Positions 1-6,631 of a stretch of 6,975 nucleotides of DNA are shown here, piece by piece (position 1 is the first letter of the stretch; every line of letters starts with the position of its first letter). A program made the position numbers and the translations under genes. The notes under the pieces are model-generated. The model did no database searches. It was not told where the DNA came from and was given only the letters and a program-made list of their open reading frames with translations. Source of the stretch: Clostridia bacterium. Its GTDB lineage: Bacteria > Bacillota_A > Clostridia > Christensenellales > Aristaeellaceae. The stretch is from positions 1 to 6,975 of the forward strand of contig JAFRJF010000085.1 of NCBI GenBank assembly GCA_017432405.1, written 5' to 3'.

Positions 1-1
1 C

Positions 2-1801
2 CGCTTCGTCCTGTCCTCCGGGCACGGTTCCATGCTGATGTACTCGCTTCTGCACCTGTTCGGCTTCGGCCTGACCATCGACGATCTCAAATCCTTCCGT
101 CAGTTCGGCTCTCTGACGCCCGGCCATCCCGAATACGGCCACACCGTCGGCGTCGAGACGACCACCGGCCCTCTGGGTCAGGGCATCAGCAACTCTGTCG
201 GCATGGCTCTGGCCGAGAGCTACCTGGCGGCACATTTCAACCGCGAGGGCTTCAACATCGTCGATCACTATACCTACGCCATCTGCGGCGACGGCTGCCT
301 GATGGAGGGCATCAGCCACGAGGCGGCCTCTCTGGCCGGCACGTTGAAGCTGAATAAGCTCATCTGGCTGTACGACGACAACGAGATCTCCATCGAGGGC
401 AACACGGACATCGCCTTCCGCGAGGACGTGCCCGCCCGCTTCCGCGCCTACGGCTGGAACGTCATCGACGTGAAGGACGGCAACAACTGGCGGCAGGTGA
501 ACGCCGCGCTGAAGATCGCCAAGTGCTCCGACAAGCCCACTCTGGTGGTCACCCACACCAACATTGGCTACGGCTCACCCAAGGTGGACACCCCCTCCGC
601 CCACGGCGAGCCCCTCGGCGAGGAGAACATCGCCCTGACCAAGAAGGCTCTGGGCTGGCCCTGCGAGGAGCCCTTCGCCGTGCCCCAGGAGGTCTATGAC
701 TGCACCGGCGAGACGCTGGCCAGGGGCAGGAAGGCCCAGGCCGACTGGGAGGCCATGTTCGCCGAGTATGCCCAGAAGTATCCCGAGCTGAAGGCCGAGT
801 GGGACCAGTGGTTCTCCGAGGACCTGCCCGTCGACCTGACCAAAGACGCCGAGCTGTTCGCCTTCGAGGGCAAGTCCGCCACCCGCAATTCCAGCGGCGT
901 GACCCTGAACCGCCTGGCCGAGCGCATTCCCAACCTGTTCGGCGGCTCCGCCGACCTGGCGCCCTCCAACAAGAGCAACATGAAGGGCAAGGGCGACTTC
1001 TCCGCCGAAACGCCCGAGGGCCAGAACATCCACTTTGGCGTGCGCGAGCATGCCATGGCGGCCATCTGCAACGGCATCAAGCTGCACGGCGGCCTGCGCC
1101 CCTACTGCGCCACCTTCTTCGTGTTCAGCGATTACATGAAGAACGCCATGCGCATGTCGAGCATCATGAACCTCGGCATCCCCTACATCCTGACCCACGA
1201 TTCCATCGGCGTGGGCGAGGATGGCCCGACCCACCAGCCCATCGAGCAGCTGGCCGGCCTGCGCGCCGTACCCGGCCTGATCGTGTATCGCCCCGCGGAC
1301 AGCAAGGAGGTCGCCGCCGGCTGGATCGCCGCCATGACCGAGAAGCATCCCGTGGCGCTGGTGCTGACTCGCCAGGATCTGCCCCTCTACGAGAAGAGCG
1401 GCCTCGACGCCCTGAAGGGCGGCTACATCCTCTCCGACAGCGAGAAGGCCACCCCCGACGTGCTGCTGATGGCCAGCGGCTCCGAGGTTGAGCAGTGCAT
1501 GGAGGCCCAGGCCCTGCTGAAGGCCGAGGGCATCGACGCCCGCGTGATCTCCATGCCCTCCTTCGAGCTGTTTGAGGCCCAGAGCGACGAATACAGGGAA
1601 TCCGTCATGCCCAAGGCCGTGCGCGCCCGCGTGGCCGTGGAGGCTGCCGCCACCTTCGGCTGGCACAAGTACGTGGGCCTGGACGGCGCGGTGATCGGCC
1701 TGGATCACTTCGGCGCTTCCGCGCCCTACAAGTTCCTGTTCAAGGAATACGGCTTCACCGCCGAGAACGTGGCCGCGACCGCGAAGAAGGTCATCGGCTG
1801 A
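2..1801 (+). CDS. tkt: Transketolase, 5'-truncated by the window edge
   Basis: Thiamine-diphosphate-dependent transketolase of the non-oxidative pentose phosphate pathway, a cytosolic enzyme that moves two-carbon ketol units between sugar phosphates. The frame is open from base 2 and the first visible residues, [11 protein letters not shown], already match the family, so the true start lies upstream; the first in-window ATG (32) is internal. 599 residues are visible against about 660 for E. coli TktA, so roughly 60 N-terminal residues are missing. Visible landmarks are the GHGSM substrate/cofactor His near the start, GPLGQG (~56-61), the ThDP/metal motif GDGCLMEG followed by DDNEIS (GDG at bases 287-295), the FGVREHAM motif with the catalytic Glu (bases 1046-1048) and [15 protein letters not shown] (~1197-1241). 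The C-terminal domain is complete and ends in TGA. The first two domains plus C-terminal domain on one chain exclude the split two-subunit transketolases. No disruption is seen. Confidence 0.97.
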   Translation, partial: RFVLSSGHGSMLMYSLLHLFGFGLTIDDLKSFRQFGSLTPGHPEYGHTVGVETTTGPLGQGISNSVGMALAESYLAAHFNREGFNIVDHYTYAICGDGCLMEGISHEAASLAGTLKLNKLIWLYDDNEISIEGNTDIAFREDVPARFRAYGWNVIDVKDGNNWRQVNAALKIAKCSDKPTLVVTHTNIGYGSPKVDTPSAHGEPLGEENIALTKKALGWPCEEPFAVPQEVYDCTGETLARGRKAQADWEAMFAEYAQKYPELKAEWDQWFSEDLPVDLTKDAELFAFEGKSATRNSSGVTLNRLAERIPNLFGGSADLAPSNKSNMKGKGDFSAETPEGQNIHFGVREHAMAAICNGIKLHGGLRPYCATFFVFSDYMKNAMRMSSIMNLGIPYILTHDSIGVGEDGPTHQPIEQLAGLRAVPGLIVYRPADSKEVAAGWIAAMTEKHPVALVLTRQDLPLYEKSGLDALKGGYILSDSEKATPDVLLMASGSEVEQCMEAQALLKAEGIDARVISMPSFELFEAQSDEYRESVMPKAVRARVAVEAAATFGWHKYVGLDGAVIGLDHFGASAPYKFLFKEYGFTAENVAATAKKVIG

Positions 1802-1834
1802 AGAACGGCGAGGCATTAACCGCATAACGCTATC

Positions 1835-1861
1835 ACAGGGGCGGCAAAACGCCGCCCCTGT
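1835..1861 (+). terminator. GC-rich hairpin after transketolase, probable terminator
   Basis: Perfect 11-bp inverted repeat (arms 1835-1845 and 1851-1861, ACAGGGGCGGC and its complement) around a 5-nt AAAAC loop, 34 nt after the transketolase stop. The stem is strong, but the downstream bases are TAGACGTTTAT rather than a clean T-run, so it may be an imperfect intrinsic terminator or a transcript-end stabiliser. Confidence 0.65.
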
Positions 1862-1933
1862 AGACGTTTATCGACGCCCCGTCGCGCGTTGGCAAGCCTT
1901 GCAGCGTCGGCCTCCGGGCTGCCGCTGCGCGCG

Positions 1934-1951
1934 TGTGACGCTTCTGTGACA
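1934..1951 (+). promoter_or_regulatory. Candidate activator site: direct repeat with 11-bp period
   Basis: TGTGACG (1934-1940) and TGTGACA (1945-1951) are near-identical heptamers whose starts are 11 bp apart, one helical turn, and the second ends exactly 10 bp before the TATAAT at 1962. Tandem heptamers on an 11-bp period, 10 bp upstream of the -10 in place of a -35, is the arrangement known for promoters activated by OmpR/PhoB-family response regulators. The repeat and geometry are seen directly; the type of regulator is inference, and no regulator gene is in the window. Confidence 0.45.
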
Positions 1952-1961
1952 GTACGTCCGG

Positions 1962-1967
1962 TATAAT
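1962..1967 (+). promoter_or_regulatory. -10 element of the SH3 gene promoter
   Basis: Consensus TATAAT at 1962-1967. There is no good TTGACA-like hexamer 16-18 bp upstream (that position reads CGCTTC or close to it), which suggests an activator-dependent promoter using the direct repeat at 1934-1951. Transcription would start near 1974, giving a leader of about 60 nt before the ATG at 2034. Confidence 0.65.
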
Positions 1968-1981
1968 TGTGCCATCGAAAG

Positions 1982-1999
1982 GGACAGCGCCCGCTGTCC
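1982..1999 (+). promoter_or_regulatory. 5'-UTR hairpin of the SH3 gene
   Basis: Perfect inverted repeat GGACAGCG / CGCTGTCC separated by only CC; realistically a 7-bp stem with a 4-nt loop. It starts about 8 nt after the predicted transcription start and ends 20 nt before the ribosome binding site, so it would not hide it. A role in protecting the mRNA 5' end is inference; there is no U-run after it, so it is not a terminator. Confidence 0.5.
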
Positions 2000-2019
2000 G
2001 GCATGCAGAGCGCGACCCG

Positions 2020-2026
2020 AAGGAGG
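2020..2026 (+). promoter_or_regulatory. Strong ribosome binding site for the SH3 gene
   Basis: AAGGAGG, a full anti-16S match, 7 nt before the ATG at 2034. It fixes the start codon and hence the leader sequence, and predicts high translation. Confidence 0.85.
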
Positions 2027-2033
2027 AATCATC

Positions 2034-2318
2034 ATGGCTGAATCCACGGAACTGAACCTGGACGAGCTTGAACAGGTGACCGGCGGCCGCACGGCGACCG
2101 TGAATACCGGCACCGCGGACAACGCGGCCGTCCGCAACGCCCCCGGCAACGGCAAGATCATCGCCTCGCTGAAGAACGGCACCCTGGTGGACACCGTCGG
2201 CACCCCCGTCTATGACGTCGGCACCGACCGCAACTGGATCAAGATCAAGTTCAAGAGCAAGGGCAAGATCATCACAGGCTGGATCGCCGCATCCATCGTC
2301 GGACTGAAGCGGAAGTGA
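2034..2318 (+). CDS. Small SH3-domain protein with double-glycine export leader
   Basis: 94-residue protein in two parts. Residues 1-18 end in GG and match the double-glycine leader of class II bacteriocins and related peptides at every key place: Leu -12, Glu -8, Leu -7, Val -4, Gly -2, Gly -1 (LNLDELEQVTGG). Such leaders are cut after GG and the cargo exported by C39-peptidase ABC transporters. Residues 19-94 resemble a single bacterial SH3 (SH3b) domain: AVRNAPG corresponds to the usual NVRSGPS, followed by KIIASLKNGT, NWIKIKF and GWIAASIV. The mature part has no Cys and no Glu and carries 13 Lys/Arg against 4 Asp, net about +9. There is no Sec signal peptide or membrane segment. SH3b domains often bind peptidoglycan or other cell-wall ligands, so a secreted wall-binding protein is likely. 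Whether it is a bacteriocin, an adhesin-like or a signalling protein cannot be told. It is monocistronic; no transporter, immunity or modification gene is in the window. Confidence 0.88.
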   Translation: MAESTELNLDELEQVTGGRTATVNTGTADNAAVRNAPGNGKIIASLKNGTLVDTVGTPVYDVGTDRNWIKIKFKSKGKIITGWIAASIVGLKRK

Positions 2319-2324
2319 CGTAAT

Positions 2325-2361
2325 CAGGCAGTCGACAAAGGACGACTGCCTGTTGTGTTTT
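2325..2361 (+). terminator. Intrinsic terminator of the SH3 gene
   Basis: Perfect 10-bp stem CAGGCAGTCG (2325-2334) with CGACTGCCTG (2343-2352), 8-nt loop, followed by the T-rich TTGTGTTTT. It begins 7 nt after the stop codon. It lies between convergent genes: the mscS-like stop is at 2360-2362. On the minus strand the same hairpin is followed by ATTACGTC, so it would end mscS transcripts less well. Confidence 0.85.
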
Positions 2362-3217
2362 ATACTTTCCCATTCTCGTCCCTGACCACCACATTCACGT
2401 ATTCATACGGGATCTCGATGCCGGCGGCTTCGAGGGCCTGCTTGACGCGGGTGTTGATGTCGCTCCTGACGCGCTCGGTGGTGTTCGAAGCGGTGTAATA
2501 GACGGTGGTATTCAGCTCCAGGGCGCTGTCGCCGTACTCCATGAAGTACACCGGGCCGTAAACCGGGCCGTCGGGGCCGGGTTTGGCGGGCACGGCATAG
2601 GGGCTTTCCTCCACCGTCTTTTGAATGATCGCCCTGGCCCGTTCGATGTCGGTGGGATAGGCCACCTTGAACCGGAAGTGGATCGACCGGAACCCGCGCA
2701 CGCGGCTCATGTTCCTGAGCTTCATGGCGTTGAGCTTGCTGTTGGGGATGATCAGGTCGATGGTGTCCACGCCCTGCAGCACCACGTGGCGCAGGGTGAT
2801 GTCCTTCACGATGCCGGAGGTGCCGTCCTCCAGTTCGATGCGGTCACCCATGTCAAAGGGCTTCGTGGAGCTCAGCATCACCCCGCAGATCAGGTCGGCA
2901 ATCACCGGCTGCGCCGCGAAGCCCGCGATGGCCGCCAGCACCGTGGTGCCCTGGAACAGCGCCTTGGCGAAGGGCTGGGTGATTTTGGAGGAGAACATCA
3001 CCCATTGCACCGCCACGATGATCAGCGCAAAGCGCAGCAGCCGTTCCACCAATCGCGTGTTGATGTTCTCCTTGTTGTTCAGCCACTTTCTGGCCAGCCT
3101 GCGCTCCAGGCGCAGCACGAACCAAAGCACTATGAAGGTTCCCACGGCCATCACGATCAGCTTCAGCCATTCCCAAAGCGTAGGATGGGTGCGAAAGAAC
3201 TGCATGACTTCACTCAT
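2360..3217 (-). CDS. Small-conductance mechanosensitive channel, MscS family
   Basis: 285-residue inner-membrane channel, practically the length of E. coli MscS (286). MscS channels open on membrane tension during osmotic downshock and release solutes. Order of parts: N-terminal membrane helices at ~17-36 and ~58-75, the pore-lining helix at ~90-117 (small residues in AAIAGFAAQ, then IADLICGVML), the beta domain at ~118-170 with KPFDMGDRIEL, SGIVKDITLR and the family motif IIPNSKL, and the cytoplasmic alpha/beta domain to the end (YFMEYGDSALELN, then IEIPYEYVNVVV). The ATG at 3217 has a modest GAGG 8 nt upstream; Met5 is an alternative start. It is separated from the upstream partner-switching genes by a terminator, so it has its own transcription, although no convincing -35 is visible; TATCAT at 3245-3250 could be a -10. 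It converges on the SH3 gene. Confidence 0.95.
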   Translation of the reverse strand: MSEVMQFFRTHPTLWEWLKLIVMAVGTFIVLWFVLRLERRLARKWLNNKENINTRLVERLLRFALIIVAVQWVMFSSKITQPFAKALFQGTTVLAAIAGFAAQPVIADLICGVMLSSTKPFDMGDRIELEDGTSGIVKDITLRHVVLQGVDTIDLIIPNSKLNAMKLRNMSRVRGFRSIHFRFKVAYPTDIERARAIIQKTVEESPYAVPAKPGPDGPVYGPVYFMEYGDSALELNTTVYYTASNTTERVRSDINTRVKQALEAAGIEIPYEYVNVVVRDENGKV

Positions 3218-3249
3218 CTGTATGCCTCATTGATCCTAAAGCGTATGAT

Positions 3250-3289
3250 AAAAAAGCCGCCGGGGGATACTCCACCTGCGGCAATTTTT
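3250..3289 (-). terminator. Bidirectional intrinsic terminator after the STAS gene
   Basis: On the minus strand a GC-rich imperfect stem (3256-3282; GCCGC pairs GCGGC, then GG/CC and GG/CC with two mismatches) is followed by six U (3250-3255), 19 nt after the STAS stop. On the plus strand the same stem is followed by five T (3285-3289). It ends the phosphatase-kinase-STAS operon before the mscS-like gene. Confidence 0.88.
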
Positions 3290-3300
3290 CCCTGTTGGAC

Positions 3301-3597
3301 TTATTCGATGGTCAGGATGTCCGTAAAGCCAGTGACCTCAAAGACCTCCATCACCAGGTCGCTGACGTGGATAACCTTCATGCTGCCCTGCTTGCTCATC
3401 GCTTTCTGAGCGGAAAGCAGCACGCGCAGGCCTGCGGAAGAGATGTAATCCAGCTTCTCAAAGTCCATGATCAGCTCGGTGACGCCATCGAGGCCGGTCT
3501 TGATTTCCTTCTCCAGGTCGGGAGCGGTGGTGGTGTCGAGACGGCCCTGCACGGCGATGGTCAGAACGCTTCCGTCCTTCTGCTTGTTGATGGTCAT
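3301..3597 (-). CDS. STAS-domain anti-sigma factor antagonist (SpoIIAA/RsbV type)
   Basis: 98-residue single STAS domain, usual size for SpoIIAA/RsbV. In partner switching the unphosphorylated antagonist binds the anti-sigma kinase and frees its target; the kinase phosphorylates it on Ser and a PP2C phosphatase restores it. Visible features are the N-terminal strand LTIAVQGRLDTTTAPDLE and the phospho-site loop DYISSAGLRVLL at 50-61; by alignment with SpoIIAA DSSG, Ser54 is the predicted phosphorylation site, with Ser53 where the family often has Asp. C-terminal EVTGFTDIL is also typical. The ATG at 3597 has AGGAGG 9 nt upstream (3607-3612). It lies 134 nt downstream of the kinase gene on the same strand, with no terminator or clear promoter between, so cotranscription is likely. 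Partners are probably the two upstream genes. Confidence 0.95.
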   Translation of the reverse strand: MTINKQKDGSVLTIAVQGRLDTTTAPDLEKEIKTGLDGVTELIMDFEKLDYISSAGLRVLLSAQKAMSKQGSMKVIHVSDLVMEVFEVTGFTDILTIE

Positions 3598-3606
3598 GTG
3601 AAAATA

Positions 3607-3629
3607 CCTCCTGTCTTCGGCCTTCGGCC
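3607..3629 (-). promoter_or_regulatory. STAS gene ribosome binding site next to tandem 7-bp repeat
   Basis: On the minus strand GGCCGAA is repeated twice in tandem (3623-3629, 3616-3622), 3 nt before AGGAGG (3607-3612). GGCC-GAA-GGCC (3619-3629) can fold into a 4-bp hairpin just upstream of the Shine-Dalgarno. A strong, self-standing ribosome binding site fits independent, high translation of the antagonist; any regulatory role of the repeat is inference. Confidence 0.5.
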
Positions 3630-3731
3630 AGTTGTATTGGTTGGGTAACTGTCCGGTTCGCTTATGTCAGATCGCAACGACAGCCCGGGGCCGACGCTAC
3701 AGGAATAAACGCACCTGAAGAGAGTTACATC

Positions 3732-4139
3732 TTATATCCGCTTGCGGATGGTCAGCACATTGTGGCCATCCTGGCGGGCATAGGTCATGTCATCCATGGT
3801 CTTCTTGACCAGGAATATACCCAGGCCGCCCACGCTCCGCTTCTCCACCGCGAGGGTGACGTCCGGATCGGGCTTGGCCAGGGGATCGTAGGGAATGCCG
3901 CTGTCGATGAACGTCAAGGCCACAGTGCGGCTGTCGGGCTCGAAGTCGAAGCGCACGGTGACCTCGCCTTTCCCGGTCCCGTAGGCATAGTTGGCGATGT
4001 TGCCCAGCAGCTCGTCAATGGCCACGTCGATCTGCATCTGCTCCTTCGATGGGCAATCCAAGCCCTCCAGCAACCCATCGACCTGTTCGGTCAGCCAGGT
4101 TATGCGTTCGATGCTCGCTTCAAAGGTCCACTCCTTCAC
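3732..4139 (-). CDS. Anti-sigma factor serine kinase (RsbW/SpoIIAB type, HATPase_c)
   Basis: 135-residue GHKL-type ATPase domain of the RsbW/SpoIIAB family; these bind a sigma factor or other partner and phosphorylate the STAS antagonist on Ser. Visible motifs are the N-box DELLGNIANYAY (catalytic-type Glu43, Mg-binding Asn47), G1 box FIDSGIPYDP (Asp79; the usual DxGxG reads DSGIP) and G2 box RSVGGLGIFLVKK (101-113). Length is normal. The start is GTG at 4139, with AGGGGAGG at 4148-4155, 8 nt upstream. The start overlaps the phosphatase stop as GTGA, giving translational coupling. The STAS gene downstream is its probable substrate. Its sequestered target is not encoded in the window. Confidence 0.94.
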   Translation of the reverse strand: MKEWTFEASIERITWLTEQVDGLLEGLDCPSKEQMQIDVAIDELLGNIANYAYGTGKGEVTVRFDFEPDSRTVALTFIDSGIPYDPLAKPDPDVTLAVEKRSVGGLGIFLVKKTMDDMTYARQDGHNVLTIRKRI

Positions 4140-6565
4140 GACGCCTGCCTCCCCTCTGCGCCATAATAGGCAAAGCCCAGCATGGTGATGTCGTCAAACT
4201 GTTCCGCGCTGCCGGCAAAGTCCGCCACATCCTGGCGCACGGCGGGCAGCGTTTCAGGCATGGACGCGTTGCGCAGGGTATTCAGCTTCCAGGTCAACCG
4301 GTCCGTGCCGTACTGCTGCTCATCGACATTGATGGCCTCGGGAACGCCGTCGGTATACACGAACAGGCGGTCACCGGGATCCAGCTTCATCTCGTACTCG
4401 GCAAAGCGCATGCCTTCCATGGCGCCCAGGGCCAGGCCGTGCTTGTCCTTGAACAGGGTGTATTCGCCGCCGGCCCGCATGACCATCGGGTATTCGTGGC
4501 CGGCGTTGGCGCAGCGCATCTCGCCGGTATTCAAATCGATGATGCCGATCCAGGCCGTGACGAACATCTCGGCGTCGTTGCCGTCACAGAGCGTGTTGTT
4601 CGCCCGGAACAGGATCTCCGAGGGTGCCCTGCCCGATTCCGCGAGGCTGCGCATGGCCGTCTTGGCCCGCATCATGAACAGGGCCGCGGGAATGCCCTTG
4701 CCTGACACATCAGCGATGACGAGGCCCATGTGGTCGTTGTCGACAAAGAAGAAATCGTAGAAATCGCCGCCCACTTCCTTGGCAGGGTCCATCATCGCGT
4801 AGAGCTCAAAGTCCTCCCTGGGATACTTGAAGTGCTTGGGCAGGGCGGCGTCCTGTATGCTCCTGGCAAATTCCAGCTCCTGCTCGATGCGCTTCTTCGC
4901 GTCGGCGATGTAGCCCTTCAGCACGCTGACGGTATGGTTGATGTCGTCGGACAGCGAGGCGAATTCCGCGGCGCTGCGCACGTTGACCACCTCGTTGAGG
5001 TCGCCCCCGGTGATCCTGTCCAGCGACGCGTTGACCCGCTGGATGTTGTTCACCACGACCTGCCGCACCAGCACGGAAATCAGCAGGTAGATCACTGCAA
5101 AGAGCAGTATATCCGCCAACGCCGTCTCATAGGCCTGCATGTCGCGGTCGGCGTAGACCTCGCTCTCCGGCAGGTGCGCCAGCAACAGCGTTCCGTCCTC
5201 CAGCCGCTCCACCCGGCACAAGGACTTGATATTGAACATCTCCTCGGTAAAAAACGTCTCCCCCGCATTCAGGCGCTTGACCGCGACATTCCATTCATTC
5301 AGGATCTGGCTGCGGTGATCCCCGCCGATGCTGTAGCCCACCGGGGAAACGATGTCAAAGCCGCCCGCGCTGCCCACATGGAACCTGGAGAGACTGTCGT
5401 ATAGGCCCGACTGGTTCAGCGTCTGGGAGATGTCGTCCTCGTCGATCACGCACTGCACCAGCGCACCCCGGCAACGCGCGCCCGCTACCACGCGGCTGGC
5501 GGACAGCCGTGCCGACTGATAATCCGCGTCGCCATCAGCCAGCTTGTCCAGCAAGCCCATGTAAAGCGGTGATTCTCCCGCGCTGGCCAGCAGCGCTCCC
5601 TTTTGTGAAACCAGGCAGACGCTCTCCAGCCCATACAGTTCCCGCCAGGATTCCAGGTTGGACGCGTCCACCATTTCGACGCCGCCCCTCCCATTGATGG
5701 CGCGGGCGATGGCCCGGGTGTCTGTCAGCACCAGCGATTCCGACAGGTTGGCGATGCCCTCCTGGGTCCGCCGTATGCCCGAGTAGTTTTGGGCGATATC
5801 CTCCGAAGCGTCCGTCAGCGTATACCGGGCGCTCTGGCGGGCCGACTGGGTCTGCAGCAGGAAGGTAAAGCCCCAGTTGATCACCAGCACCGAAGCCGTC
5901 ACGAAGAACAACCATGTCTCGAACTTGTGGGTGACGGGCATCTCCTCGCTCTTGCGGCGCCGCAGGGGGTTCTTCCACTCCCCTCTGAGGATTTCCAGCA
6001 CGATCGCACTGGCAGCCATGCCCAGGCCGGTGAAGGTGATCATGGGGATCGCGCAGGTCCTGACCACGTAGAAGGCCATCTCCATGTCGTTGCGATGGGT
6101 GATCAGGACGGCATACATGTGGAAAACCTCCATCACCGCGCCGATGAAGAAGGCGTAGATGCCGTTGGGCTTATTCCGGTTGAAGACGTAGATGTGGGTC
6201 AGCGCCGCCACAAAGCCCGCCAGGCAGGTGGAAACGCTGCAGGCGATGGTGGTATACGAGCCGACGCCCCAGTAGGTGCCGGCGATGTAGCGCTCGATAC
6301 CGCCGATCAGGCCGGCGATGATGCCCGAGACCGGATGGAAGAACAGCCCCGCCGCCAGCGGGCCGATGTCCCGGACATTCACCATCATGTGGTTGTAATC
6401 CACGCCAAAGTGGGTCGAGAGCACCGAGCAGAAGCCGAAGATGATCCCAATGATGATCTTCCTGGGCGCGTTCATGGGCTTATCCGACGTCCGCTTGTAC
6501 AGCAGCACCGTCAAGAGCGTATACAGCACTGTCATGCCCGACATTTTCAGGATCATCGAAACCAT
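4136..6565 (-). CDS. Membrane sensor SpoIIE/RsbU-type PP2C Ser phosphatase (LytS-like 5TM, HAMP)
   Basis: About 809 residues from the chosen ATG (6565). PP2C phosphatase that should dephosphorylate the STAS antagonist in response to an external signal. Order (numbering from 6565): membrane region ~10-195 resembling the 5TM-LytS receptor domain (VRDIGPLAAGLFFHPVSGII, then GGIER); a further membrane helix ~217-237; an extracytoplasmic region ~240-482, possibly double-Cache (ends LLAHLPESEVYADRD); a membrane helix ~484-504; HAMP ~505-555; a short coiled linker with SIQDAALP (~569-576); PP2C ~583-802. PP2C metal Asp residues are all present: GGDFYDF (Asp601), ADVSGKG (Asp619), YTDGVPEA (Asp739) and DDITMLG (Asp791/792), so it should be active. 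Start choice: ATG 6565 has GGAGAAG at 6 nt; in-frame GTG 6586 and ATG 6580 have no Shine-Dalgarno. First gene of the operon, overlapping the kinase start. Confidence 0.94.
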   Translation of the reverse strand: MVSMILKMSGMTVLYTLLTVLLYKRTSDKPMNAPRKIIIGIIFGFCSVLSTHFGVDYNHMMVNVRDIGPLAAGLFFHPVSGIIAGLIGGIERYIAGTYWGVGSYTTIACSVSTCLAGFVAALTHIYVFNRNKPNGIYAFFIGAVMEVFHMYAVLITHRNDMEMAFYVVRTCAIPMITFTGLGMAASAIVLEILRGEWKNPLRRRKSEEMPVTHKFETWLFFVTASVLVINWGFTFLLQTQSARQSARYTLTDASEDIAQNYSGIRRTQEGIANLSESLVLTDTRAIARAINGRGGVEMVDASNLESWRELYGLESVCLVSQKGALLASAGESPLYMGLLDKLADGDADYQSARLSASRVVAGARCRGALVQCVIDEDDISQTLNQSGLYDSLSRFHVGSAGGFDIVSPVGYSIGGDHRSQILNEWNVAVKRLNAGETFFTEEMFNIKSLCRVERLEDGTLLLAHLPESEVYADRDMQAYETALADILLFAVIYLLISVLVRQVVVNNIQRVNASLDRITGGDLNEVVNVRSAAEFASLSDDINHTVSVLKGYIADAKKRIEQELEFARSIQDAALPKHFKYPREDFELYAMMDPAKEVGGDFYDFFFVDNDHMGLVIADVSGKGIPAALFMMRAKTAMRSLAESGRAPSEILFRANNTLCDGNDAEMFVTAWIGIIDLNTGEMRCANAGHEYPMVMRAGGEYTLFKDKHGLALGAMEGMRFAEYEMKLDPGDRLFVYTDGVPEAINVDEQQYGTDRLTWKLNTLRNASMPETLPAVRQDVADFAGSAEQFDDITMLGFAYYGAEGRQAS

Positions 6566-6571
6566 ATCACA

Positions 6572-6578
6572 CTTCTCC
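6572..6578 (-). promoter_or_regulatory. Ribosome binding site that decides the phosphatase start
   Basis: GGAGAAG on the minus strand, 6 nt before the ATG at 6563-6565. The upstream in-frame GTG (6586) and ATG (6580) are preceded by CACAGCGTGCGG-type sequence with no Shine-Dalgarno. Confidence 0.7.
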
Positions 6579-6631
6579 ATCCGCACGCTGTGCTCTGTGC
6601 CGTCCGCTACTCTACATACCCTGTTTATAAT

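Noticed and set aside
575..1825. 416-codon open frame on the minus strand opposite transketolase
   Set aside because: Low-complexity His/Gly/Leu/Ala-rich translation, typical of the complement of a GC-rich gene; the plus frame is an unmistakable transketolase throughout.
1862..1933. Possible riboswitch or small RNA in the GC-rich part of the gap after transketolase
   Set aside because: Only short scattered inverted repeats (CGACGC 1872-1877 with GCGTCG 1904-1909) were found, it lies upstream of the promoter, and no known riboswitch core is recognisable.
1934..1951. Reading of the repeat as a true Pho box for phosphate starvation
   Set aside because: The reverse strand (CTGTCACAGAAGCGTCACA) resembles the E. 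coli Pho box, but that orientation would point away from the gene and Firmicute PhoP sites differ; only the general OmpR/PhoB-type geometry is claimed.
2621..3409. 262-codon plus-strand open frame across the channel gene and the terminator
   Set aside because: It runs through the mscS-like gene, an intrinsic terminator and part of the STAS gene; composition is His/Gln-rich and shows no domain.
6616..6621. GGGTAT on the minus strand, the SigB -10 consensus, upstream of the phosphatase gene
   Set aside because: No GTTTAA-like -35 lies 12-15 bp upstream, and a near-consensus TTGACG/TATAAT promoter is present right beside it.
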